Assembly: GCA_015655365.1 (NCBI GenBank)
Contig: JAATFE010000394.1
Location: 1-8,114, forward strand
From: Terriglobales bacterium
GTDB taxonomy: Bacteria > Acidobacteriota > Terriglobia > Terriglobales > Acidobacteriaceae
Length of the DNA: 8,114 nucleotides
Reading direction: 5' to 3'
Shown here: positions 1 through 6,718 of the stretch, one piece after another
How the letters are laid out: each line of letters begins with the position of its first letter
How positions within the stretch are numbered: position 1 is the stretch's first letter
Program-made: the position numbers and the translations under genes
Notes under the pieces: model-generated
What the model was told of the DNA's origin: nothing
Database searches by the model: none
Seen by the model: only the letters and a program-made list of their open reading frames with translations

Positions 1-81
1 GAACCGCTCGTCCACTGAAGGAGCGCAGCAGGAACCGACCCGCCTACAAACCGAGTACGGGCCGTGAAAATTGGGATCTTT

Positions 82-282
82 CTAGTCGAAGGTTGGTACT
101 TGGTCCAAATCCGGAGCGTATTCTTCGACTCCGATTGTCGAAACTGGACCGGGCACGATAGCAAACCGCCCCTTCTCGACTTCAACAAAATCCACGCTGT
201 CGCCGGTCTTGAGTCCAAGTTCTTTGCGAACGTGGGATGGAAGGGTGATGCGGCCGTTGAAGGTGACCATTGCGGTGGGCAT
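82..282 (-). CDS. Small AbrB/MazE-type DNA-binding protein (orphan antitoxin-like)
   Basis: A 66-residue protein that is almost entirely one SpoVT/AbrB swapped-hairpin domain. Residues 5-45 show the family pattern: a short strand, the GRITLP turn, a V-R-K-E-L-G-L helix, then G-D-x-V and a beta strand ending in F-A-I-V-P. Such domains dimerise and bind operator DNA, most often as the antitoxin half of a toxin-antitoxin pair that represses its own operon. The acidic tail (about residues 46-66) is the part that would contact a toxin. The ATG at 280-282 has AGAGG six bases upstream. It lies 79 bp downstream of the PIN toxin gene on the same strand. No toxin gene overlaps or follows it before the window edge (81 bp), so it is either an orphan, a second regulator of the same locus, or the first gene of a pair whose partner lies outside the window. 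The family call is firm; the role is inferred. Confidence 0.8.
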   Translation of the reverse strand: MPTAMVTFNGRITLPSHVRKELGLKTGDSVDFVEVEKGRFAIVPGPVSTIGVEEYAPDLDQVPTFD

Positions 283-331
283 TTGGAACCTCTGCTCCTA
301 TTGTAACCTTGAAGCGCCTCCTCGCCGTCCA

Positions 332-360
332 GTGAAAATCCCCAAAAGTGGTGGAAATCC
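332..360. repeat. Short direct repeat GTG(A/G)AAATCC, two copies
   Basis: GTGAAAATCC at 332-341 and GTGGAAATCC at 351-360 match at 9 of 10 bases and start 19 bp apart, in the 79-bp gap between the toxin gene and the second AbrB gene. The spacing and the A-rich and C-rich texture recall subterminal repeats of some insertion sequence ends (IS21-like), but this is from memory. No transposase is present. Confidence 0.4.
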
Positions 361-361
361 T

Positions 362-757
362 TCACTCGACGAGTTGCATCCCCGCATCATGCGCGGCTTT
401 CCGGTCGAAAGTTACGGTCCGAGAACAGCCCGCAGCCTTGGCGGAACTGGCAACCAGGCAGTCGGCAAAATCGGCGCTGCTGTTCCGATACAGTTGAAAA
501 GCCTCTTCGACGACGCTGGCCTGTTCCATCACAAGTTTCTCTTGCCTCAGCATTTGATTGAATACTCCTGCAATGCCTGCGCGGTCGAGGCACATCTTGC
601 TGGTCAGCACCCACACCAGTTCGAGGATCGTCGCCGTAGCCACCCATCCCGGCTCATCCACCGTCAGCGAGTTCATGATCCGGTTTGCCACCGGGCTTTG
701 CAAGGGATCGTCCTGCGCAATAAACCGGGTCAGGACATTGGTATCCAGGCCGATCAT
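362..757 (-). CDS. vapC: PIN-domain ribonuclease toxin, VapC-like
   Basis: A 131-residue single-domain PIN protein, the normal length for a VapC toxin. VapC enzymes are Mg2+-dependent endoribonucleases that cut tRNA or rRNA and stop translation when freed from their antitoxin. The acidic active-site set is visible: D5 in the opening IGLDTNVL strand, E46 in the T-I-L-E-L helix, D96 and D99 in SADFADCLVA, and D118 in the TVTFD strand. The active site therefore looks intact. The ATG at 755-757 overlaps the stop of the upstream AbrB antitoxin gene by 4 bp (ATGA), which implies translational coupling and fits the usual antitoxin-first order. The RNA target cannot be read from sequence. An active toxin is likely but not shown. 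Confidence 0.9.
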   Translation of the reverse strand: MIGLDTNVLTRFIAQDDPLQSPVANRIMNSLTVDEPGWVATATILELVWVLTSKMCLDRAGIAGVFNQMLRQEKLVMEQASVVEEAFQLYRNSSADFADCLVASSAKAAGCSRTVTFDRKAAHDAGMQLVE

Positions 758-1047
758 GCTTTCTCACCATTTATAGCGATTTCACGAGGAGCGCTGCGCG
801 TTGCAGCATCCAGTTCCGCCGCATAATCGAGGACCGCCCGATCCATCTCCTCGATGGTGAGTGCAGAGTCGATCTTAGGGATACAACCCGCCATATCCAT
901 AATTAAGCCATTCTTTGGCCGAAAAGCGTACTCGCCATTTCCCACTTCATAAAAATCGATCCGAACCCCCGGTTTCAATCCAAGGGCCCTCCGAACCTTG
1001 ATAGGAATCGTGATCTGGCCTTTCGAGGTCATAGTCGCTATGGGCAT
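754..1047 (-). CDS. vapB: AbrB-type antitoxin of the VapC-like toxin
   Basis: A 97-residue protein with an N-terminal SpoVT/AbrB domain (about residues 3-45: the SKGQITIP turn, an I-K-V-R-R-A-L-G-L helix, then G-x-x-I-D-F-Y-E-V and Y-A-F-R-P strands). The C-terminal half contains an amphipathic, acidic stretch (around ALTIEEMDRAVLDYAAELDA) expected to wrap around the PIN toxin. Its role is to neutralise the toxin and, as a dimer, to repress the operon. I chose the ATG at 1045-1047 because AAAGGAAG (1052-1059) lies 4 bases upstream. An in-frame TTG at 1066-1068 would add seven residues but would place that Shine-Dalgarno inside the gene. The gene ends in a 4-bp ATGA overlap with the toxin start. 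Confidence 0.88.
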   Translation of the reverse strand: MPIATMTSKGQITIPIKVRRALGLKPGVRIDFYEVGNGEYAFRPKNGLIMDMAGCIPKIDSALTIEEMDRAVLDYAAELDAATRSAPREIAINGEKA

Positions 1048-1059
1048 GGGACTTCCTTT

Positions 1060-1164
1060 CACGCTCAACTATATCTTACCTTCGCATAGATTCCTTACTT
1101 TTATACAGGGAGTCACTTTCTATCGCTGCCCGCACCCTCTCCGCAATGCGAAAATCGTAGACAC
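1060..1164. promoter_or_regulatory. Divergent promoter region between the TA operon and recO
   Basis: This AT-richer gap must hold the promoters of both divergent units. On the minus strand a -10-like TATAAA lies at 1100-1105, without a convincing -35. Possible operator elements are a direct repeat (CTTACCTT at 1075-1082, CTTACTTT at 1094-1101, 19 bp apart) and an inverted pair TTCGCAT (1081-1087) / ATGCGAA (1146-1152). AbrB-type antitoxins usually bind repeats at their own promoter, which makes this the natural operator. The assignment of individual boxes is weak. Confidence 0.35.
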
Positions 1165-1908
1165 ATGAGCGTACTCACATCGGAAGCCGTGGTTTTGCGC
1201 ACCTGGCCGGTGCATGAAGCCGACCTGATCGTGAGCTTTTTCACGCGCGATTACGGCAAAGTGCGGGGCGTGGCCAAGTCTGCGCTGAAGAGCCGCAAGC
1301 GCTTTGGCGGCGCGCTGGAGCCCATGACCGTAGCCCGTTCCTGGTTTGCCGAGCGGCCCCGGCAAGAGCTGGTTCGCCTGGATCAGTTGGAGATTCTGCG
1401 CTCCCCGCTTTCGATCCCTGTGGATCACGCGCGAATGACCGTCCTGAGCTTCTTTGCCGAAGTACTGGACGAGGCCCTTCCCGACCACGATCCCCAGGAA
1501 ACGGTCTTCCGGCTGCTGCTGGCGGTGCTCGAACAGACCACGGTGGAGCAGCCCTGGATGCCGTTGACCTATTTCTCGCTGTGGATGACGCGGCTGATGG
1601 GTCTGCTGCCCGACATTGCCCATTGTACAGCCTGCGGCAGGGCCCTAGTGGCTGGCGAGGCCCGCTTTGATACGCTCGGCGACGGGCTTTTCTGTACTCG
1701 TCATGGCGGGGTAAACGCCAACGATCTCTCGGCCGATTCCTGGCAACTGGCGCAACGCATGTTGCGGGCACCAGCCTCGGCTTTTGCCGCCGAACCATGG
1801 ACCCGGCGGCGCGCGCAAGACCTGCGCCGCTTCACTTTGCAGTCCCTGGAGCGGCACCTGGAGCGCAAACTGCGATCTGCCGAAGCCCTGGCCCGCTTGG
1901 GAGGCTGA
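1165..1908 (+). CDS. recO: DNA repair protein RecO
   Basis: A 247-residue protein, the usual length for RecO. RecO acts with RecR and RecF to load RecA onto SSB-coated single-stranded DNA at gaps, and anneals complementary strands. The N-terminal OB-fold opens with the family signature [19 protein letters not shown] followed by the [16 protein letters not shown] strand-loop (about residues 5-40). The helical C-terminal domain carries a zinc knuckle: C154 and C157 in HCTACGR, then C177 and H180 in FCTRH. Some RecO proteins have four cysteines here, others a CxxC...CxxH set or none. The ATG at 1165 has no clear Shine-Dalgarno. glyQ starts 37 bp after the stop, so recO probably leads a recO-glyQ-glyS operon. 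The gene looks complete and intact. Confidence 0.93.
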   Translation: MSVLTSEAVVLRTWPVHEADLIVSFFTRDYGKVRGVAKSALKSRKRFGGALEPMTVARSWFAERPRQELVRLDQLEILRSPLSIPVDHARMTVLSFFAEVLDEALPDHDPQETVFRLLLAVLEQTTVEQPWMPLTYFSLWMTRLMGLLPDIAHCTACGRALVAGEARFDTLGDGLFCTRHGGVNANDLSADSWQLAQRMLRAPASAFAAEPWTRRRAQDLRRFTLQSLERHLERKLRSAEALARLGG

Positions 1909-1917
1909 TAAAATTGC

Positions 1918-1933
1918 CTCAGTCCCGACTGAG
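1918..1933 (+). promoter_or_regulatory. Small dyad overlapping the glyQ ribosome binding site
   Basis: CTCAGTCCCGACTGAG is a perfect inverted repeat: a 6-bp stem with a CCCG loop, or 7 bp with CC. Its 3' arm supplies the first three bases of the purine-rich GAGAGAG (1931-1937) that sits 8 bases before the GTG start of glyQ. If it folds in the mRNA it would partly hide that site. The dyad is directly visible; a regulatory role is inference. Confidence 0.4.
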
Positions 1934-1945
1934 AGAGAATTCCAC

Positions 1946-2917
1946 GTGCCTTCATCCTCCGTTTCATCATCTCCGGTTGCATCCCCCGCGAAACCAACCG
2001 CCCTGACTTTTCAGGAGTTACTGTTCCGCTTGCAAGGCTTTTGGGCGGCTCGTGGCTGCGTGTTGCAGCAGCCTTACGACGTTGAAGTAGGCGCCGGCAC
2101 CATGGCGCCCGAAACGTTTTTGCGTGTGCAGGGACCCAAGCCTTATCGCGTCGGTTATGCGCAGCCCTCGCGGCGGCCGGCCGACGGGCGCTATGGCGAG
2201 AACCCCAACCGCCTGTTCAAGCACACCCAGTTTCAGCTCATCCTGAAACCGCCACCGGTCAACGTTCAGGAACTGTACCTGGAGTCGTTGGAAGCCATCG
2301 GCATTGATCTCAAGCAGCACGACCTCAAGTTTGAAGAGGACAACTGGGAGTGGCCCGCGGGCGGCGCATGGGGCGTGGGCTGGCAGGTGATGCTGGACGG
2401 GCTCGAGATTACCCAGTTCACCTACTTCCAGCAGTGCGGCGGCATCGATCTGGACCCCATCTGCTCCGAGCTGACCTATGGACTCGAGCGCATTGCGGCG
2501 TTCTTGCAGGATAAGGAATCGATCTACGATATCGTCTGGGCTGTCGATCCGGAGACGGGCGAAGCGGTCACTTACGGCGACGTGCGCCTGGCCGAAGAGT
2601 TGCAGTTCTCGGTCTATAACTTCGAGATGGCCGATGTTACCAGGCTATGGGAACACTTCAATATGTACGAAGCCGAAGCCCAGACCTTGATCGAGAAGGC
2701 TAACTTGCTGTTTGCCAATGAGAATGCGAGCCCGCTGGAAAAGCGCCGCTTCCCGCTGTTGGCGACCTATGAATTGGCGCTCAAATGCTCGCACCTGTTC
2801 AATCTGCTGGATGCGCGCGGAGCTATCAGCGTCACCGAACGAGTCGGCGTGATCGGTCGCATTCGCACCATGGCGGTCGGCGTGGCCAAGGCGTACGCAT
2901 TGCAGCAGGCGGCATAA
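1946..2917 (+). CDS. glyQ: Glycyl-tRNA synthetase alpha subunit
   Basis: The alpha subunit of the bacterial alpha2-beta2 glycyl-tRNA synthetase. It holds the class II catalytic core that activates glycine with ATP. From the chosen start it is 323 residues; the E. coli protein is about 303. Family blocks are easy to read: [16 protein letters not shown] (37-52), the [17 protein letters not shown] block (73-89), then [29 protein letters not shown] and [14 protein letters not shown] chose GTG at 1946-1948, with GAGAGAG 8 bases upstream, because no ATG precedes the conserved [14 protein letters not shown] helix without reaching back into recO (ATG 1784). This leaves a Ser/Pro/Ala-rich N-terminal lead of about 19 residues before the conserved fold. 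Its partner subunit gene follows 67 bp downstream. Confidence 0.93.
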   Translation: MPSSSVSSSPVASPAKPTALTFQELLFRLQGFWAARGCVLQQPYDVEVGAGTMAPETFLRVQGPKPYRVGYAQPSRRPADGRYGENPNRLFKHTQFQLILKPPPVNVQELYLESLEAIGIDLKQHDLKFEEDNWEWPAGGAWGVGWQVMLDGLEITQFTYFQQCGGIDLDPICSELTYGLERIAAFLQDKESIYDIVWAVDPETGEAVTYGDVRLAEELQFSVYNFEMADVTRLWEHFNMYEAEAQTLIEKANLLFANENASPLEKRRFPLLATYELALKCSHLFNLLDARGAISVTERVGVIGRIRTMAVGVAKAYALQQAA

Positions 2918-2920
2918 TTT

Positions 2921-2975
2921 AGCGAGTCAGCGAGTTAGCCACGCTTCGCGTGTGTTAGCAAGTTAGCGAGAGAGC
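2921..2975 (+). repeat. Octamer repeat cluster with central hairpin in the glyQ-glyS gap
   Basis: The 67-bp gap is built of copies of an AGCGAGT(T/C)-type octamer: AGCGAGTC 2921-2928, AGCGAGTT 2929-2936, AGCAAGTT 2957-2964 and AGCGAGAG 2965-2972, with truncated AGC starts at 2937 and 2973. Between the two pairs lies a hairpin, CACGC (2940-2944) - TTC - GCGTG (2948-2952). There is no T-tract, so it is not an obvious terminator. It probably marks a small repetitive element or slippage-prone spacer within the operon. Confidence 0.75.
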
Positions 2976-2984
2976 AATAGGATT

Positions 2985-5069
2985 ATGGCTGATTTTTTGT
3001 TGGAGATTGGGCTGGAAGAGGTTCCCGCCCGCATGATTGCCGGGGCTGAGGCTGAGTTGGGCAAACGGGTGAACGATCTGCTCACGCGCGAGCACTTGCT
3101 GGGACCCAATGCTAAGCTGACCACCTACTCCACGCCGCGACGCCTGGCCGTGCTGGTGGAAGACGTGCTGGCCGCGCAAGCCGATACCGAAGAACAGTTG
3201 ACCGGTCCCTCGTGGAAAGTTGCTTTCAAAGACGGCGCTCCCACCAAGGCAGCCGAAGCTTTTGCCAAAAAGGCCGGCGTGGCCGTGGAAACTCTGACCA
3301 AAGTCACCAACGCCAAGGGCGAGTATATCGGCGCCACGGTGAAGCGTCAGGGCGTGGCCGCACCGCAGGTGCTGGCAAGCGAACTGCCCAAGGAAGTGCT
3401 GGGCCTTTATTGGGCCAAAAATATGTACTGGCGCGCAGGCAAGCCAGAGCGCTTTGTGCGCCCGGTGCGCTGGGTCGTTGCGCTGCTTGACTCCGCGGTT
3501 GTTCCGCTGGAAATCGCCGGCATCGCCGCAGGCAACACCAGCCGCGGCCATCGCATTCTCCACGGTGACCACCCCGTGGTTTTGGAATCGCCCAAGAGTT
3601 ACGTGGAAACCCTGCGCAAAGCCTACGCCGTGGTTGACGTGGCAGAACGCCGCCAGTCGATCCGCAAGGCCCTGGACGCCGCCACGCGCACCGTTCCCGG
3701 CGCACGCTGGCGCGAGGACGAGCCGCTCATCGAGACCGTAGTCCACCTGACCGAGTGGCCTTCCGTGGTGCTGGGCACCTTCGAGCCGGAATACCTGGCC
3801 CTGCCCGAAGAGGTGCTGGTCACGGTGATGCGCGACCACCAGAAATATTTCGCAGTCGAGAGCGCGGACGGCAAGCTGGCCCCTCACTTCCTGGCCGTGC
3901 TCAACACGGAGGCCGACGAGAAGGGCCGCGAGATCATTCGCCACGGCAATGCGCGGGTGCTCCGGTCACGCTTCAAGGACGCGCAGTTTTTCTGGGAAGT
4001 CGACCAGAAGACGCCGCTCGCCGTGCGCGCGGATAGCCTGAAAAACGTCACCTTCCAGAAACAGCTTGGCAGCTACCACTGGAAGACCGAAGCCAACTTG
4101 GCCGTGGTGCAGCAGTTGACTGCTTCCGTAAGGAATGCGGGCATCGCATTCGACGAATCGGCGCTGCTGAAGGCCGTTGCACTGGCTAAGACCGATTTGA
4201 CTGCCGAGCTGGTGAAGGAGTTCACCGAGTTGCAAGGCATCATCGGCGGGCTCTACGCCAAGGCTCAGGGTCTCGGTGAGACGGTCGCCAAGGCCATCTA
4301 CGACCAGTACACGCCGGCTTCGATTGAGGACGCGATTCCCTCGACGGTCGAAGGCCAGTTGCTGGGTATCGCCGACCGCATTCAGACCATCACCGCCATG
4401 TTCGGCATCGGCTCCGCGCCCACCGGCTCGAAGGATCCCTTTGCGCTGCGCCGCGCCGCCAATTCCATCGTGAAGATTTTGGCAGAGTCCGGATTGCCGC
4501 TGACGCTGGCCGAAGTGGTCAAAGCCACGGGACCGGACGATGCAAACGGCGAGCAGGTTGCTGCCTTCCTGCGCGAGCGGCTGAGTTTCTACCTCAAAGA
4601 CGTGCGCGGCTTTGCCTACGACGTGGTCGGCGCAGTACTGGCTGCCGGAGCAGACGATGTGCGCGATGCCATTGCCCGCGCCGAAGCACTGACGGCGGCC
4701 CGCGAGTCCGCGGACTTCGCGGCGATCTCCGCGGCCTTTAAGCGCATCAAGAACATCCTGCGCCAGGCAGAAGAGAAGCAGTTCGCTATCGGTTCGCCGA
4801 AAGACGTAACGCTCTCGCCTGAGGCACAGCAACTTTTCGACGCTGCCGCCGCCCTGAGGCCTCAAGTGGCTCAACAGCGCGAGCAGCGGGCCTATGGCGA
4901 GGCGCTGGCATCGATCGCCACGTTGCGCCCGGTAGTGGATGCCTTCTTCGACAAGGTGATGGTGCTCGATCCGGATGCGGCCGTGCGCGGCGCGCACCTG
5001 AGCCTGATCGACGAGGTTCTGCGTGGCTTCTCCGGCATCGCCGACTTCAGCGAGATCGTAACGACATAA
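2985..5069 (+). CDS. glyS: Glycyl-tRNA synthetase beta subunit
   Basis: A 694-residue beta subunit of tetrameric glycyl-tRNA synthetase, close to the E. coli length (689). It binds tRNA-Gly and is required with GlyQ for aminoacylation. The N-terminus shows the hallmark LLEIGLEEVPARMI (residues 4-17). The middle carries VMRDHQKYF and related HD-like blocks, and GIADRIQTITAMFGIG with the DPFALRRAAN block. The C-terminus is a DALR-type anticodon-binding helical domain (roughly 570-680), ending with QREQRAYGEALASIATLRPVVDAFFDKVMV (about 629-660). The ATG at 2985 has AGGA only two bases upstream and GAGAGAG about ten upstream, so initiation may be weak or coupled to glyQ. A strong hairpin follows the stop. 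Long open frames opposite this gene are codon-bias shadows. Confidence 0.95.
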   Translation: MADFLLEIGLEEVPARMIAGAEAELGKRVNDLLTREHLLGPNAKLTTYSTPRRLAVLVEDVLAAQADTEEQLTGPSWKVAFKDGAPTKAAEAFAKKAGVAVETLTKVTNAKGEYIGATVKRQGVAAPQVLASELPKEVLGLYWAKNMYWRAGKPERFVRPVRWVVALLDSAVVPLEIAGIAAGNTSRGHRILHGDHPVVLESPKSYVETLRKAYAVVDVAERRQSIRKALDAATRTVPGARWREDEPLIETVVHLTEWPSVVLGTFEPEYLALPEEVLVTVMRDHQKYFAVESADGKLAPHFLAVLNTEADEKGREIIRHGNARVLRSRFKDAQFFWEVDQKTPLAVRADSLKNVTFQKQLGSYHWKTEANLAVVQQLTASVRNAGIAFDESALLKAVALAKTDLTAELVKEFTELQGIIGGLYAKAQGLGETVAKAIYDQYTPASIEDAIPSTVEGQLLGIADRIQTITAMFGIGSAPTGSKDPFALRRAANSIVKILAESGLPLTLAEVVKATGPDDANGEQVAAFLRERLSFYLKDVRGFAYDVVGAVLAAGADDVRDAIARAEALTAARESADFAAISAAFKRIKNILRQAEEKQFAIGSPKDVTLSPEAQQLFDAAAALRPQVAQQREQRAYGEALASIATLRPVVDAFFDKVMVLDPDAAVRGAHLSLIDEVLRGFSGIADFSEIVTT

Positions 5070-5100
5070 GACCCGTTTTTGCCGGCTGAATTCTCAAAGC

Positions 5101-5134
5101 GTCCCAGGTCTCCAATCGAGGCCTGGGACATTTT
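5101..5134 (+). terminator. Strong hairpin after glyS, likely terminator
   Basis: GTCCCAGGTCTC (5101-5112) pairs with GAGGCCTGGGAC (5118-5129) over 12 bp with one G-U, closing a CAATC loop. ATTTT follows on the plus strand. It sits 31 bp after the glyS stop and 45 bp before the stop of the converging protease gene, so it may stop transcription from both sides. The T-tract is short, so efficiency is uncertain. Confidence 0.75.
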
Positions 5135-5173
5135 GCATCTGGGCAATCGGCCGTTCGACGAATCGCGGCGCTT

Positions 5174-6607
5174 TTACTCGGGGTTATCGAACGCAATGTA
5201 GTTCAGTTGTCCGCCGCGCTCGAGGCTGAAGACCACCGCATCTCCCGGCTTCAGTCCGGCCAGCGCTTTGCGCAAGGTCTCCAGTGAATCCAGCGGCGTG
5301 TGGTTCAACGCATGAATCACGTCCCCCGCTTGCAGGCCAAAGAGCGAGGCGTTGCCCCCGGCGGTTAGCGCCGTCACCAGGATGCCTCCCGAGATGCGCG
5401 TCGGTTCAATCAGCTTCGCCACGGAATCCGTTATCTCCATGGCGACAATCCCCAGTTTGGGAACGATGTTGCCGGTCGACTGGGTGGGATCCAGAATGCT
5501 CTCCGGGTCGCGCGCACGCTCGGTGACGGGGACGTTCACGCTCAGAACCTGGGCGCCGCGCTGAATCTTGAATGCAAGGTTTTCGCCGATCCTTTTCTGA
5601 AAGAGAAGGACCGAGAGGGCGCGGGGATCCTGAAACTGCTTGCCGTCGACGTCGAGCAGGATGTCTCCCGGGTGCAGGCCCGACCTGTCGGCAGACGAGC
5701 CCGGCAGCACGTCTTCGAGGATGATTCCCGGCTGTTGCGGAAGGCCGAGCCCGCTGGAGAGCGTAGGCGTGATCTCGCGCGCGGAAATGCCGATGGCGCC
5801 CCGGCGCACATGCCCCTGCTTGCGCAACTGGTCGTAGATAAAGCGGATCATGTTCGAGGGAATCGAAAAGCCCACGCCCTCGCTGCCGCCGGACTGCGAG
5901 ACGATCATGGTGTTCATCCCGACGACTTCGCCACGGATATCGACCAGCGGTCCACCGGAGTTGCCCGGATTGATGGCCGCGTCGGTTTGCAGATAAACCA
6001 CCGGCGTGGTGGGGTTCAGTTGGCGCTGGGTGGCGCTGATTACACCCATCGTCACCGTGTTCTCCAGACCCAGCGGGCTGCCAAAGGCAAGGCAAAACTG
6101 CCCCACATGCACCTGATCAGAGTCGGCCAGCTCGAGCGCAGGCAGATCCGCGGCTTCCACCTTGAGCAGGGCAATATCGGTCATCGCGTCACGGCCCACA
6201 ATCCTGGCCGGAAAACGCTGCACATCTTCCGTACCGCCAACTTGGCGGTTGCGATGGCGGAAGACCAGAACCGAGACCGAAGTCGCATGCTCCACCACAT
6301 GGGCATTGGTCAAAATGTACCCCGACGCATCGATCACGATGCCCGAGCCTACCCCCTGCTCTTTGGCCACATAAGTCGTTTGCCGCGTGTTGGGATCCTG
6401 CACCGTGGTCAGCCCACTCACCTCGATGGTCACGACAGCGGGCCCAACTTTTTCCGCCAGCGCTTGCAGGTCCTCATCGAGCGCCAACAAGCCGTGGCGC
6501 GCGGGCACGGCCTTCTCCGCGGGGACGGGAACCTGCGCAGCGCCACACACCGCGCCTAAAACCAGCAGGCCAAGAACCGGGAATCCTGCAGAAACGAAAT
6601 GGCGCAC
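5174..6607 (-). CDS. htrA: Secreted HtrA/DegP-type serine protease with two PDZ domains
   Basis: A 477-residue trypsin-like S1C protease that degrades or refolds damaged envelope proteins. Residues 1-24 form a signal peptide: M-R-H, a hydrophobic run to about residue 21, and a likely signal peptidase I cut after GAA. The cysteine at 21 does not sit in a good lipobox. The catalytic triad is complete: H103 in TNAHVV, D144 in MTDIALLK, and S217 in GNSGGPL. PDZ1 spans about 268-355 (RGAIGI...GDILLDVDG) and PDZ2 about 385-475 (GGILVTAL...GDVIHALNH). The GTG start (6605-6607) is chosen for a perfect AAGGAGG (6613-6619) five bases upstream; the frame stays open further 5' but that stretch is not protein-like. 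Two PDZ domains match DegP/DegQ/MucD architecture. It diverges from the methyltransferase gene and converges on glyS. Confidence 0.93.
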   Translation of the reverse strand: MRHFVSAGFPVLGLLVLGAVCGAAQVPVPAEKAVPARHGLLALDEDLQALAEKVGPAVVTIEVSGLTTVQDPNTRQTTYVAKEQGVGSGIVIDASGYILTNAHVVEHATSVSVLVFRHRNRQVGGTEDVQRFPARIVGRDAMTDIALLKVEAADLPALELADSDQVHVGQFCLAFGSPLGLENTVTMGVISATQRQLNPTTPVVYLQTDAAINPGNSGGPLVDIRGEVVGMNTMIVSQSGGSEGVGFSIPSNMIRFIYDQLRKQGHVRRGAIGISAREITPTLSSGLGLPQQPGIILEDVLPGSSADRSGLHPGDILLDVDGKQFQDPRALSVLLFQKRIGENLAFKIQRGAQVLSVNVPVTERARDPESILDPTQSTGNIVPKLGIVAMEITDSVAKLIEPTRISGGILVTALTAGGNASLFGLQAGDVIHALNHTPLDSLETLRKALAGLKPGDAVVFSLERGGQLNYIAFDNPE

Positions 6608-6650
6608 GGGAACCTCCTTCTCCACTGCACAATCGATCGCACAGAACTCG

Positions 6651-6680
6651 ATTATCGTCGATCCCCGCTGCAACTGCGAA
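6651..6680 (-). promoter_or_regulatory. Candidate promoter of the HtrA-type protease gene
   Basis: Reading the minus strand, GATAAT (6651-6656) differs from the -10 consensus at one base. TTCGCA (6675-6680) matches the -35 consensus at four of six, with an 18-bp spacer. A start near 6644 would give a leader of roughly 37 bases with the AAGGAGG site inside it. The position is sensible, but the boxes are short and could be chance. Confidence 0.3.
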
Positions 6681-6718
6681 AACTGCTGTCCGCTGCACAA
6701 GACAACATCCGGAACCCG

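Noticed and set aside
1..81. Possible gene or RNA at the left edge
   Set aside because: I saw no start with a ribosome site, no tRNA-like fold and no repeat in these 81 bases.
298..306. TACAAT on the minus strand as a -10 box for the second AbrB gene
   Set aside because: A start from it would fall inside or next to the Shine-Dalgarno, leaving almost no leader, and no -35 is visible at proper spacing.
1784..1945. Extended glyQ start inside recO
   Set aside because: The frame is open from ATG 1784, but those 54 residues are a shadow of recO. A GTG with a good ribosome site at 1946 fits the family length.
2955..4997. Two long open frames (about 330-340 codons each) antisense to glyS
   Set aside because: They lie opposite a strongly conserved gene. 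Long antisense frames are expected from GC-rich codon bias, and their compositions (His, Gln, Gly rich) match no family I know.
5672..6559. 295-codon open frame antisense to the HtrA-type protease
   Set aside because: It is an Arg/His-rich shadow of a gene with an intact catalytic triad and PDZ domains; no ribosome site or recognisable fold.
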